The notes: generated by a model from the sequence alone, not told the origin. 64,000 nucleotides of DNA from Halolamina sp. CBA1230 (GCF_002025255.2 NZ_CP054587.1:1550001-1614000); one strand, 5' to 3'. Shown: positions 41,134-50,366, numbered from the stretch's first letter. Numbers and translations: made by a program.

Positions 41134-41531
41134 TTAGTGTTCTGTCTCCTCGATATACCGTTCAACCACTTCCTCCGACACCGCACCCGTCGTTCCCACA
41201 CCGTATTCGACCTTCCAGAATCCTCCACCCCAGAAATACGACTCCCGAATCTCGGGATACTGCTCCAGTAAATGCTTGCCAGAGTACGACTTGAACTGAC
41301 GAGCGATGTCTGCCGGACTGTGCTTTGGGTCCGTTTGCACGAACAGGTGTACGTGATCGTCCGCAATCTCAACGCCAGAATCTCATGCCCAAAGTGGTCA
41401 GCAGTCTCACCAAACAACTCTCGCATATCGTCTTCCACTACGTCGAGTACAGGGTGAGGGTAGTTAGGGCACTAGACGAAGTGAAACTTGCAGGAACTAA
41501 CAGAATACGCATGACTGCGGTACTCCTCCAC
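41134..41531 (-). pseudogene. IS200/IS605 TnpA transposase, inactivated
   Basis: The reconstructed frame begins GTG 41529-41531 'EEYRSHAYSVSSCKFHFV', then a TAG where family members have Trp ('FHFVW'). It resumes 'CPNYPHPVLDVVEDDMREL' and 'TADHFGHEILAL', and then a one-base loss near 41371-41373 shifts the frame. It resumes 'EIADDHVHLFVQTDPKHSP', which contains the HUH motif (HVH), and ends 'SGKHLLEQYPEIRESYFWGG' and 'YIEETEH'. The catalytic Tyr region is retained. One nonsense and one frameshift mutation make it non-functional, but both termini are intact, so decay is recent. Confidence 0.88.
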
Positions 41532-41575
41532 CCCTAACCCCTACATTTATGACAGTACGAGACAATTATCAAAGT

Positions 41576-42880
41576 ATGGGTGAGGAAGCCACGAAGACGA
41601 TTCAGACGCGCCTTCACGTAGCGTCTGGTGAACGGTCGTGGCTTCACGATGCCCGCCTCGCCTCACGCGAGATCTTCAACGACAGCATCCGACTCAAACA
41701 ACAAGGGGACAATCGCACCGAGATACAGCGGGAGGTTGACCGCGACGACTTCTTGCGAAACAACAAGTGTGCGGTCGTCGGCAAAGCCCTCCAAACGTGG
41801 GACTCCTACCAATCGCTCAAAGAGTGGTGGGAGAATCAAGACGACCCTGATGGCGGCAAACCGACGCCGCCGAGTACGGACAAATCTGGTGCGTACCCGC
41901 TCGTGATGGCGCACACGGAAGGCTACCGCCTCACCGTGGACGACGACACGAGCCGCGTCCAGTTCCGCATCAGCCCGAAACCATACAAGAAGGTGAAGGG
42001 CCACCTGCGCGGCGAACCGGACGCAATGGGCGTGCTTCGAGACGCTATCACGTCGGATGAGGTGGATGTGGGGCAGGCCGAACTCCTGTACCGCGATGGC
42101 GTGTACTACCTACACGTCACGGTCACACGCGAGTTCGACGTGCCCGAACCTGATACCGCCGATACTGTGGTCGGCGTGGACATCAACGAGCGTAACGTCG
42201 CTCTCACTGCCCTTGACCGTGAGACGATGCGGACGAAGGGTACGCTCGTCCTCGACTACGGACGAGTGATACAGGAACGCCAACGCTACCACACCATTAC
42301 CACTCGCTGTCAGGAACACGGCAAGACGAGCATCCACCGGAAGCTCGGTGACAAGGAGGAACGGTTCACCGAGTGGGTACTCCATCGACTCTCCCGTGCT
42401 GTCGTGGAGTTCGCAGACCAGTTCTCGAACCCGGTTATCGTATTCGAGGATATGACCGGTATCCGCGACGAAATCAAGTACGGGTCGTATATGAACCGCC
42501 GATTGCACAAACTCCCGTTCCACAAGTTCGAGAAATTCGTATCGTACAAGGCGACGTGGCGGGAGATTCCGACGGATACGGTGGACGCTTACTACAACTC
42601 GAAGACGTGTTCGTGCTGTGGCGAGCGTGGGTATCGGCAGGGACGGCGGTTCCGGTGTACGAACGACGAGTGTGACGTGGCGCAAGACCACGCCGACCGG
42701 AACGCGTCGGTGAACATCGCGTGGCGCGAGACGGCGAAACTCGACGGTAACGAATCGAATTACCGGACTCACAAAACCCAACCGCAGGTTCGGTTGGTGC
42801 GTCTGTCCGGGTCGGGGCGTGTAAGCCGCCCAACCTCATCCCGTTCCCTCGCGGAACAGGGAGTGCTAGCGCACGGCTGA
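41576..42880 (+). CDS. tnpB: TnpB RNA-guided nuclease of the IS605-type element
   Basis: A 434-aa TnpB. RuvC-type acids are visible: D202 in 'VVGVDINERN', E291 in 'IVFEDMTGI' and D374 in 'DHADRNASVNIA'. A zinc ribbon 'CSCCGERGYRQGRRFRCTND' lies between the last two. TnpB proteins use a guide RNA from the element's right end to cut DNA next to a short motif. No stop or shift is seen, in contrast to the dead tnpA. ATG 41576 is preferred to 41549 because a TTTATG box sits 27 nt before it. Activity is inferred. Confidence 0.94.
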   Translation: MGEEATKTIQTRLHVASGERSWLHDARLASREIFNDSIRLKQQGDNRTEIQREVDRDDFLRNNKCAVVGKALQTWDSYQSLKEWWENQDDPDGGKPTPPSTDKSGAYPLVMAHTEGYRLTVDDDTSRVQFRISPKPYKKVKGHLRGEPDAMGVLRDAITSDEVDVGQAELLYRDGVYYLHVTVTREFDVPEPDTADTVVGVDINERNVALTALDRETMRTKGTLVLDYGRVIQERQRYHTITTRCQEHGKTSIHRKLGDKEERFTEWVLHRLSRAVVEFADQFSNPVIVFEDMTGIRDEIKYGSYMNRRLHKLPFHKFEKFVSYKATWREIPTDTVDAYYNSKTCSCCGERGYRQGRRFRCTNDECDVAQDHADRNASVNIAWRETAKLDGNESNYRTHKTQPQVRLVRLSGSGRVSRPTSSRSLAEQGVLAHG

Positions 42881-42892
42881 GGGAACTACAAA

Positions 42893-42918
42893 AGCCTCGG
42901 GCGCGGTGGCCCGAGGCT
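42893..42918 (+). repeat. Right-end hairpin, probable end of the omega-RNA scaffold
   Basis: AGCCTCGGGC, loop GCGGTG, GCCCGAGGCT: a perfect 10-bp stem 12 nt after the tnpB stop. In IS605-type elements the guide RNA overlaps the tnpB 3' end and this hairpin, and the guide starts where the element ends. It is followed by GTTTACAC, the probable right boundary. It may also terminate tnpB transcripts. Confidence 0.65.
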
Positions 42919-42944
42919 GTTTACACGTTCCCGGTTCGGTGAGG

Positions 42945-43286
42945 TCAGATGAACTCCCGGACCTCCGAGTACCACATGTCGTGGTGGTCGACCGCGCCGA
43001 CGCGTTCGGCGATGTCGACCGCGAGCACGTGCCAGCAGCGCTCGCCCGCCTCGCTGTCGATGTTGTACGCCGAGTCCGCGCAGGTACAGCCCCCGTCCTC
43101 GACCACGTACTCGTCCTCGTGGCCGACGACGACGGTGAAGTCGCGGTACTCCTTCACTCGCCCCTCCGACACCGCCTCGATGGCTCTGGAGCCGCGATCG
43201 CCGTGGGCGTCGAGGATGGCGCCGGCTACCTCGGGGGTGAGCTCCCCCGCCGCCGCGAGCCGTTCGCGCCAATCCTCTTCGGACAC
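42945..43286 (-). CDS. SWIM zinc-finger protein
   Basis: A 113-aa protein. The C-terminal half carries the SWIM motif CxC...CxH: 'GGCTCADSAYNID' and 'GERCWHVLAVDIAERV'. The N-terminal half is helical ('WRERLAAAGELTPEVAGAIL') and 'EYRDFTVVVGHEDEYVVEDG' leads into the finger. SWIM fingers bind DNA or proteins; many haloarchaea have a small stand-alone version like this. GTG 43284-43286. It lies immediately beyond the IS right end and would be the first gene that a guide-adjacent transcript meets. Confidence 0.87.
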   Translation of the reverse strand: MSEEDWRERLAAAGELTPEVAGAILDAHGDRGSRAIEAVSEGRVKEYRDFTVVVGHEDEYVVEDGGCTCADSAYNIDSEAGERCWHVLAVDIAERVGAVDHHDMWYSEVREFI

Positions 43287-43434
43287 GACCCGGATTCAGG
43301 AGGCACGGGCCAAAACGCCACCGACTGGCGGCGTCGCTGGGCAAGGACGACGCCACCGGTTTCGCCAGCCCCGACGCCGCCCACCGAGTGACCGCTTCCG
43401 TCACTGTCAAACCGTGCCCGCGAGAGCTTCGATC

Positions 43435-44832
43435 ATGGACTGGCCCCGCGTCCGCGCGGTCTGGAAGCGGGTCATCTCGCTCGCCTGGCCGGTGATGGCC
43501 GAGCAGACGTTCCGGACGCTGATGCGGACCGTCGACATCGTCATCACCGCGACGTTCAACCCCGCGAGCGTGGTGGCGATCGGGTTGGCAGACCTCTACG
43601 CGCGGCTGCCGCTCCGGATCGGGCTCGGCCTCGGCGGCGGCACCATCGCGCTCTCCTCGCAGGACAGCGGCGCGGCCGCCGACGCCAACCGCGACGAGGC
43701 GATCACGCAGGGGATCCTGCTCGGCGCGCTGCTAGGGATCCCGTTCGTGCTCTTTGGGTTCTTCCTGAGCGAGTCCGCGATCCGCGTGTTCGGCGCCGGA
43801 CAGAACGTCGAGAACCTCGGCCGCGTGGTGCGACTGGGGTCGACGTACCTCGCGATCATCTTCGCCACCGCGCCCGCTCGCCACGTCGCGCTCATCGCCG
43901 CCCGCGCACTCCAGGGCACCGGTGACACCCGGACGCCAATGTACGTCAACGTCGTCGCCAACGCGATGAACATCCTCGGCAGCCTCGCGCTGGGGCTGGG
44001 GTTCGCGCCGCTGGGGATCCCGCGGCTCAAGATCGTCGGCGTCGGGCTGGCGACGGCGGGCGCGAACGTGTTCACCGCGGCGATGCTCTGTCTCGCCATC
44101 TGGACCGACTGGTCGGACGCCTCGTTCTCGTTGCCGAAAGACTGGATCATCGCCAAACAGCTCGTGGTCGTCAGTACGCCGAAGGTCGCCGAGGGGTTCG
44201 CCTCGACGGCCGCGGAGTTCCCGTTCAACGCGATCCTGCTCGGCTTCGGCCAGCCGGTCAACGCCGGCTTCCAGATCGGCCGCCGGATGTACCAGCAGGT
44301 GACCGGCCCGCTCTCGCGGGGGTACAACGTCGCCGCCAGCGTCGTCGTCGGCCAGCGACTGGGGGAGGGCGACGCCGACGGCGCGCGCTTCGAGGGCTGG
44401 GCGGTCGCCGGGCTCGGCCTGCTCACTGTCGGTGGCGTCGGCGTCGGTCTCGTGTTCGTCGCCGACGCGTTCGTCTCGCTGTTCACGAGCAACCCCGCAA
44501 CCGTCGGCTACGCCGTCGCGTTCGCGCAGGTGTACGGGGTCTGTGGCGCCGCGCTGGTGGTGTTCTCGGTGCTCTCGGGCGGGCTCCAGGGCGCCAGCGA
44601 GACGCGCATCCCGCTGGTCGCCCGCACCAGCGGCGTGTTCGGCCTCCAACTGGGGCTCACTTACCTGCTGGGCGTCGTGCTCGGCTGGGGGGCGACGGGC
44701 GCCTACGTCGGCATCGCCGCCACGTACGTCTGGATGGCGCTGATCGTCGCTGCCGGCTTCCACTTCACGGGGTGGGCGGGCCGCGCTGCCGAGATGATGG
44801 AGGAGCGTGGGTCGGACGCCTCGACGTGGTGA
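43435..44832 (+). CDS. MATE-family efflux transporter
   Basis: A 465-aa membrane protein with about 12 helices in two similar halves. The first half has 'RVISLAWPVMAEQTFRTLMR' and 'IALSSQDSGAAADANRDEAI', and the second has 'VVVSTPKVAEGFASTAAEFP' and 'GYNVAASVVVGQRLGEGDAD', the MATE signature in which substrates cross. It probably exports cationic compounds using Na+ or H+. The start is ATG 43435, since upstream frames lack membrane helices. Confidence 0.92.
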   Translation: MDWPRVRAVWKRVISLAWPVMAEQTFRTLMRTVDIVITATFNPASVVAIGLADLYARLPLRIGLGLGGGTIALSSQDSGAAADANRDEAITQGILLGALLGIPFVLFGFFLSESAIRVFGAGQNVENLGRVVRLGSTYLAIIFATAPARHVALIAARALQGTGDTRTPMYVNVVANAMNILGSLALGLGFAPLGIPRLKIVGVGLATAGANVFTAAMLCLAIWTDWSDASFSLPKDWIIAKQLVVVSTPKVAEGFASTAAEFPFNAILLGFGQPVNAGFQIGRRMYQQVTGPLSRGYNVAASVVVGQRLGEGDADGARFEGWAVAGLGLLTVGGVGVGLVFVADAFVSLFTSNPATVGYAVAFAQVYGVCGAALVVFSVLSGGLQGASETRIPLVARTSGVFGLQLGLTYLLGVVLGWGATGAYVGIAATYVWMALIVAAGFHFTGWAGRAAEMMEERGSDASTW

Positions 44833-44889
44833 GAAACGGGAAACGGCGGGCTACCCGTACCGCTCGTCGGTGGCCCGACGGCGACGGGA

Positions 44890-45021
44890 TCAGTAGAGGT
44901 ACTCGTCCTCGAGCGCCTTGTACGCCGTCGCGGCTTCGACCTCCTCGTCTTCGGTCTCGAACCACGAGATCACGCGCTCGAAGCCGGTCTTGCGCCGCAG
45001 GTCTTCGGCACTGATGGCCAT
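44890..45021 (-). CDS. 43-aa conserved-type small protein
   Basis: From ATG 45019-45021, a 43-aa peptide: 'MAISAEDLRRKTGFERVISW', then 'FETEDEEVEAATAYKALEDE' and 'YLY'. It is helical and acidic, without membrane segment. It lies alone between the MATE gene and mcm, pointing away from mcm. The coding look (codon use, no rival frame) is good. No family is certain. Confidence 0.55.
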   Translation of the reverse strand: MAISAEDLRRKTGFERVISWFETEDEEVEAATAYKALEDEYLY

Positions 45022-45153
45022 GACACTCCCACACATGCATCCTGGAGAGATAAACGTTTCTCCGGAACCCCAACGTTGAAACATCGGTCCACGGTCCGGC
45101 CGCGGTTGGGGAGGCGATACGTCTTAACCCATGAGGCCAATAAGCATCGTAAG

Positions 45154-48100
45154 ATGGCTCAGACGGGGAACCAGGAACTCACCGAGCGGTTCATCCAGTT
45201 CTACCGGAACTACTACCGGGAGGAGGTGGGGAAGCTCGCACAGGAGTACCCCAACGAGCGCCGCTCGCTCTACGTCGACTACAACGACCTGTTCACGTTC
45301 GACCGGGATCTGGCGGAGGACTACCTCGCCAAGCCCGAGCAGATGCAGGAGTACGCCGAGGAGGCGCTCCGGCTGTACGACCTGCCCGCCGACGTGAGCC
45401 TCGGGCAGGCACACGTCCGCCTGCGCGGGCTCCCCTCGGAGCAGACCGTCGATATCCGGGACCTCCGGGTGCAGGACGACCACATCGGCTCGATGATCGC
45501 CATCCAGGGGATCGTCCGCAAGGCGACCGACGTACGCCCCAAGGTCACGGAGGCCGCCTTCGAGTGCCAGCGCTGCGGGACGATGAGCTACATCCCCCAG
45601 AGCGACGGCGGGTTCCAGGAGCCCCACGAGTGCCAGGGCTGTGAACGCCAGGGACCGTTCTCCGTCAACCACGACCAGTCGGAGTTCGTCGACTCCCAGA
45701 AGCTCCGGGTCCAGGAGAGCCCCGAAGGACTGCGCGGCGGCGAAACGCCCCAGAACATCGACGTCGACGTCGAGGACGACATCACCGGCGACGTGACTGC
45801 GGGGGATCACGTGACGGTGACGGGCGTGCTCCACATCGATCAGGTCACGCAGGGCCAGGAGAAGACCGCCCTGTTCGATCTCTACATGGACGGGGTGACG
45901 ATCGAGATCGAGGACGAGGAGTTCGAGGACATGGACATCACCGACGAGGACATCGCCGAGATCGTCGAACTCTCCAACGACCCCGACATCTACGAGAAGA
46001 TGGTCGGCTCCATCGCGCCGGCGATCTACGGCTACGACGAGGAGAAGCTCGCGATGGTGCTGCAGCTGTTCTCGGGCGTGACGAAGCATCTGCCGGACGG
46101 GTCGCGGATTCGTGGTGACTTGCACCTGCTCCTTATAGGGGACCCGGGTACCGGGAAGTGTCTCGACGGGGATACACGAGTGACGCTCTCAGACGGTCGT
46201 GAGCGGCCGATACGCGATATCGTCGAAGAGAACCTCGACGATCCGAAACCCGTCGACGACGGCGTCTGGGACGAGGTCGACTTCAAGGTGCCATCGATGC
46301 AGGCGGACGGACGGATCGAACCGCAGCGCGCGACGAAAGTCTGGAAGCGTGAGGCACCCGAGAAGCTCTACCGGATTCGAACCGCGAGCGGGCGAGAGGT
46401 CGAGGTTACGCCGTCACACCCGCTGTTCGTTCCGGCCGGTAGCGGCCCGAACGCGGTGCGAGCAGCCGAACTGGAAACGGGGCAGTTCGTTGCGGCCCCT
46501 CGAACAGTTCCCACAGTCAGCAACGACGAACTGGACGTCGAGTATCGCCGTTCGAAATCGTACAACGCCGTTCGGCTCGACTTACCTGAACAGTGGACGC
46601 CGTCGCTGGCTCGACTCGTCGGCTACATCGTCGCGGAAGGGTACGTCGAGCAGCGGCCGAACGCTACCGGGTTCGTCTCGGTCACGAACAACGATCGCGA
46701 AGTGCTGGACGACGTTGCTGACGCGCTCAGTGCGCTCGGCCTCAACTACTCCGAGCGCGAGCCTCACGAGGGGAAGGATGCCCGCGAGATCATCTGCTCG
46801 TCCGGTGAGTTCGTGAGTTTCCTCGGCTCGCTCTCCCCGGCTCTTCTCGAAGGCTCCGACTCCCAGCGAGTGCCGAACGCTATTAGCACGGCGAGCGATC
46901 GGACCAAGCGAGCGTTCCTCCGCGCGTTCGTCGAAGGTGAAGGCCACGTCGCTGCGAACGAACGCGAGATATCGATCGCGTCCATGAGTGAGGCACTCCT
47001 CGAAGACGTCCGATCGGTGCTTCTCTCGTTGGGCATCGGTTCACAACTGCAACCACGCGCGAACGGCAGCTACCGCCTGCGAATAAGCGGTGACGACTTC
47101 GGCGAGTACGTCGACCGAGTCGGGTTCGTCACGGAACGGAAATCGGTAGCCGTAGGCGATCACGCTGGAACGCCTGGTAACACGAACACGGACGTGATAC
47201 CGGTCGGTGGCGAACTCCGCTCCCTACGTGAATCACTCGGACTTACCCAGTCGGAGTGTGGACTTCCGCGTTCGACGTACCAGCACTACGAGCGAGGGGA
47301 CCGGAACCCGAGCCGAGAGAGCCTCCGAGCGGTCGTCGACGCTTTCGACGCCACGCTTCCCGAGGCACCGGTAGAAGAGCCCGTCGCTGCCGACGGCGGA
47401 TCGACGGTCCGCGAACGCGTCAAGAGTCTGCAGGCACTCACCGACGGCGATCTCGGCTGGGACCGAATCGAGTCCATCGAGAGTGTCGAACCTGACGACG
47501 AATGGGTCTACGACCTAGAGATCGAGGGGACTCATAACTACATCTCGAACGGTGTGGTTTCGCACAACTCCCAGATGATCTCCTACGTCGAACAGGTCGC
47601 CCCCCGTTCCGTCTACACCTCCGGGAAAGGATCGTCCGCAGCGGGGCTCTGTGTCACCGGCGACACGCTGATCCACACCACTGACGGGTTCACGCCGATC
47701 CGCGACCTCGCGACCGACCAGCACCCCGAGCCGGTCGACAAGGAGACGGCGGCGCCGACGGACCGCGAGCTGTACACCTACGACCGCGAATCCGGAGTGG
47801 TCGAGACCAGCGAGAGTTCACACGTCTGGCGGATGCCCGAGAAGCCCTGCCGACGGGTCGAGACGGCCCACGGGAAGGAGATCGAGGCCTCGACGAACAC
47901 GCCGCTTCTCGTCTGTGGCGCGGACGGGCTCGAGTGGAAGGAGATCTCGGAGATCGACGCCGGCGATCACGTGGCCGTCCCGTCGTACACGAACGTCGAG
48001 CGAACGTCGCCCGATCCGATGGCGTTCGTCGAGTTCACCGAAGAGAAACTGAAACCCAGCGAGGAGTCGGCAACGATGCTCGTCGACAGCCTCCGGGAGG

Positions 48101-50241
48101 AGTTCGGAACTCTCCGAGACGCGGCCGCGGCTCTCGATCTCCCGGAAGACTTCGTCTACGACTCGCTACGGAACCGCCACCTGCCCCAGGATCGCCTCGA
48201 CACCGTGCTCGACGCGATCGGCGCGGACCGCGAGGAGATCGATATCGAGCGGGCGATGCTCCGGCACGGCGGAGGTGTCCGAGTACCCGACAGTTTCGAC
48301 GCGGACCTCATGTACCTCGTCGGGTTAGTGTTCGGTGATGGCGACGTAACCGTCTCGCGGCGCGGCGGAAACCGCGGTCAGGTCCGCATCTCGAACAGCG
48401 ACGAGGAACTGCTTCGGGAAGCCGCGGAGATCATGGCCGAGAAGTTCGACAAGCGCCCGGAGATCGAGTACCAGGACGACCGCGTTCCCTGTATCCGCCT
48501 CCACAGCGCGACCGTCGCCCGCTTCTTCAGCAACGTCGGTGTCGAGTCACCCAAAGACGACATCGCACTCGATCCGCGACTCACGACTGCCGAACACGCC
48601 GACGCGTTCCTGCGCGGACTGTTCGACGCCGACGGATCGGTCTGTGGCCGCGACGACGGCGGATCGAGCGTGCAGTTCTCGACCGTCTGCTCACGGCTCG
48701 CCGAGCAGGTCCAACTGATGCTCGAAACGTACGGCATCCGCTCGCGGACGCGCGATCGCGACCGACGCGGGACGTACGAGCGTGCCGACGGCCACGAGAT
48801 CGAGTCCACCTCCGTACAGACCCACCTCGCGATCTACGGCACGGAACTGGACACGTTCGCCGAGGAGATCGGCTTCCGTTCGACCACCAAATCCGACGCG
48901 CTCTCGGAGATCGTCAAGGACGTTCCCCGCCGGGGAGAACGACTCCCAGTCGGGGACGCCCTCCTCCGTGCCGACGGTGCTGGCGGACCGTTCTACCAGA
49001 ATCTCAACCGCGGGGACAACCCGAGCCGGGCCCGCGCGAGGGAGATGCTCGGCGACCGTGACCTCGGCGACATCGAACCGATCGTCGAGGAGGCCGTCGA
49101 GGCCGACCTCGTCTGGGACGAAGTCGTCGCTACGGAGGACACCGGCGAGAAGGAAGTGTTCGACCTGACGGTGCCCGAGACGCACAACTTCCTCGGGAAC
49201 GGTCTCGTCACGCACAACACTGCGGCGGCTGTACGCGACGACTTCGGCGACGGCCAGCAGTGGACCCTCGAAGCGGGCGCGCTCGTGCTCGCGGACAAGG
49301 GGATCGCCGCCATCGACGAACTGGACAAGATGGATTCGGGGGACCGCTCCGCGATGCACGAGGGGCTGGAGCAGCAGAAGATCTCGGTCTCGAAGGCCGG
49401 CATCAACGCGACCCTCAAGAGCCGGTGTTCGCTGCTCGGCGCCGCGAACCCGAAGTACGGCCGGTTCGACCAGTACGAGCCCATCGGCGAGCAGATCGAC
49501 CTCGAGCCCGCGCTGATCTCGCGGTTCGACCTGATCTTCACCGTCACCGACCAGCCCGACCCCGAGCACGACAGCCGGCTGGCCGAGCATATCCTGAAAA
49601 CCAACTACGCCGGGGAGCTCCACACCCAGCGCCAGCAGAACCCCAACTCGGAGTTCACCGAGGAGGAGGTCGAGAACGTCACCGAGGAGGTGGCGCCGGA
49701 CATCGAGGCCGACCTGCTGCGGAAGTACATCGCCTACGCGAAGCGCAACGTCTACCCGACGATGTCCGACGAGGCCAAAGACGCGATCGAGGAGTTCTAC
49801 GTCGATCTACGGGCGAAAGGCGCCGACGAGGACGCCCCCGTCCCCGTCACCGCCCGGAAGCTGGAAGCGCTGGTTCGGCTCGCGGAGGCCTCCGCGCGGG
49901 TCCGGCTCTCGGACACCGTCGAGGAGCAGGACGCGGACAAGGTGATCGGGATCGTCCGGGACAGTCTGGAGGACATCGGCGTCGACCCCGAGACCGGGGA
50001 GTTCGACGCCGACGTGGTCGAGACGGGCACCAGCAAGTCCCAGCGCGACCGGATCAAGAGCGTGAAGGCGCTGATCAGCGACATCGAGGAGGAGTACGAC
50101 GAGGGCGCGCCGGTCGAAGAGGTGCTCGACCGTGCCGGCGAGGTCGGGATGGACGAGGACAAAGCCGAGAAGGAGATCGAGAGCCTGCGCAAGAAGGGCG
50201 AGCTGTACGAGCCCGTCCAGGGCCACCTCCGGACGACGTAG
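45154..50241 (+). CDS. mcm: MCM replicative DNA helicase with two inteins
   Basis: The hexameric helicase that unwinds DNA at the fork. The 1695-aa precursor becomes about 702 aa after removal of two inteins (residues 336-805 and 833-1355). The N-terminal OB/zinc domain contains 'CQRCGTMSY' and 'CQGCERQGP'. The AAA+ domain has Walker A 'GDPGTGK/S', Walker B 'IAAIDELDKM', sensor 1 'SLLGAANPKYG' and the Arg finger 'LISRFDLIF'. The C-terminal winged helix ends 'SLRKKGELYEPVQGHLR'. Intein 1 lies between Lys and Ser of Walker A, so no ATPase is formed before splicing. ATG 45154 starts the family core ('MAQTGNQELTERFIQFYRNY'). Confidence 0.97.
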   Translation: MAQTGNQELTERFIQFYRNYYREEVGKLAQEYPNERRSLYVDYNDLFTFDRDLAEDYLAKPEQMQEYAEEALRLYDLPADVSLGQAHVRLRGLPSEQTVDIRDLRVQDDHIGSMIAIQGIVRKATDVRPKVTEAAFECQRCGTMSYIPQSDGGFQEPHECQGCERQGPFSVNHDQSEFVDSQKLRVQESPEGLRGGETPQNIDVDVEDDITGDVTAGDHVTVTGVLHIDQVTQGQEKTALFDLYMDGVTIEIEDEEFEDMDITDEDIAEIVELSNDPDIYEKMVGSIAPAIYGYDEEKLAMVLQLFSGVTKHLPDGSRIRGDLHLLLIGDPGTGKCLDGDTRVTLSDGRERPIRDIVEENLDDPKPVDDGVWDEVDFKVPSMQADGRIEPQRATKVWKREAPEKLYRIRTASGREVEVTPSHPLFVPAGSGPNAVRAAELETGQFVAAPRTVPTVSNDELDVEYRRSKSYNAVRLDLPEQWTPSLARLVGYIVAEGYVEQRPNATGFVSVTNNDREVLDDVADALSALGLNYSEREPHEGKDAREIICSSGEFVSFLGSLSPALLEGSDSQRVPNAISTASDRTKRAFLRAFVEGEGHVAANEREISIASMSEALLEDVRSVLLSLGIGSQLQPRANGSYRLRISGDDFGEYVDRVGFVTERKSVAVGDHAGTPGNTNTDVIPVGGELRSLRESLGLTQSECGLPRSTYQHYERGDRNPSRESLRAVVDAFDATLPEAPVEEPVAADGGSTVRERVKSLQALTDGDLGWDRIESIESVEPDDEWVYDLEIEGTHNYISNGVVSHNSQMISYVEQVAPRSVYTSGKGSSAAGLCVTGDTLIHTTDGFTPIRDLATDQHPEPVDKETAAPTDRELYTYDRESGVVETSESSHVWRMPEKPCRRVETAHGKEIEASTNTPLLVCGADGLEWKEISEIDAGDHVAVPSYTNVERTSPDPMAFVEFTEEKLKPSEESATMLVDSLREEFGTLRDAAAALDLPEDFVYDSLRNRHLPQDRLDTVLDAIGADREEIDIERAMLRHGGGVRVPDSFDADLMYLVGLVFGDGDVTVSRRGGNRGQVRISNSDEELLREAAEIMAEKFDKRPEIEYQDDRVPCIRLHSATVARFFSNVGVESPKDDIALDPRLTTAEHADAFLRGLFDADGSVCGRDDGGSSVQFSTVCSRLAEQVQLMLETYGIRSRTRDRDRRGTYERADGHEIESTSVQTHLAIYGTELDTFAEEIGFRSTTKSDALSEIVKDVPRRGERLPVGDALLRADGAGGPFYQNLNRGDNPSRARAREMLGDRDLGDIEPIVEEAVEADLVWDEVVATEDTGEKEVFDLTVPETHNFLGNGLVTHNTAAAVRDDFGDGQQWTLEAGALVLADKGIAAIDELDKMDSGDRSAMHEGLEQQKISVSKAGINATLKSRCSLLGAANPKYGRFDQYEPIGEQIDLEPALISRFDLIFTVTDQPDPEHDSRLAEHILKTNYAGELHTQRQQNPNSEFTEEEVENVTEEVAPDIEADLLRKYIAYAKRNVYPTMSDEAKDAIEEFYVDLRAKGADEDAPVPVTARKLEALVRLAEASARVRLSDTVEEQDADKVIGIVRDSLEDIGVDPETGEFDADVVETGTSKSQRDRIKSVKALISDIEEEYDEGAPVEEVLDRAGEVGMDEDKAEKEIESLRKKGELYEPVQGHLRTT
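46159..47568 (+). other. MCM intein 1, in the Walker A motif
   Basis: 470 residues, from Cys ('CLDGDTRVTL') to 'VVSHN' before Ser. Block B is 'TPSHPLFV'. Two LAGLIDADG-type motifs appear as 'GYIVAEGYVE' and 'AFVEGEGHVA', with Glu as the catalytic acid in both. After them comes an Xre-like HTH ('SLRESLGLTQSECGLPRSTY' and 'QHYERGDRNPSRESLRAV'). GC and third-position use are lower than in mcm and intein 2, so it is likely the younger of the two. Confidence 0.95.
47650..49218 (+). other. MCM intein 2, with unusual block B
   Basis: 523 residues, from Cys ('CVTGDTLIHT') to 'LVTHN' before Thr, interrupting the motif 'GSSAAGL/TAAAVRDD'. LAGLIDADG motifs 'VGLVFGDGDV' and 'RGLFDADGSV' have the standard Asp residues. 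The block B position reads 'ASTNTPLLV', lacking the usual His of T-x-x-H. HTH-like segments stand before ('TLRDAAAALDLPEDFVYDSL') and after ('GGPFYQNLNRGDNPSRARAR') the endonuclease. Its composition resembles the host gene, suggesting long residence. Confidence 0.95.
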
Positions 50242-50366
50242 CACCAGTCACGGCTCGTGACCGGCGCCGAACTTCGGTTCGGCGCTCGGAGCGTGCTGCC
50301 GTGACTGTGTAACACTGACCACCGCTCGGGACGCTTATGGTCCCGGCACCGTCACACACCACCGAC

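Larger units (their letters stand above)
41080..42930. mobile_element. IS605-type insertion sequence (tnpA pseudogene + tnpB)
   Basis: About 1.85 kb, bounded by a left hairpin at 41093-41114 and a right hairpin at 42893-42918, with divergent tnpA and tnpB between them. The order left end, tnpA, tnpB, right end and subterminal hairpins instead of terminal inverted repeats are the IS200/IS605 design. Exact cleavage points cannot be set. The element can no longer move by itself since TnpA is broken. Its GC content is lower than that of its neighbours. Confidence 0.88.

Noticed and set aside
50242-50366. Possible small gene between mcm and the next gene
   Set aside because: Only 125 nt without start and stop in a sensible frame.
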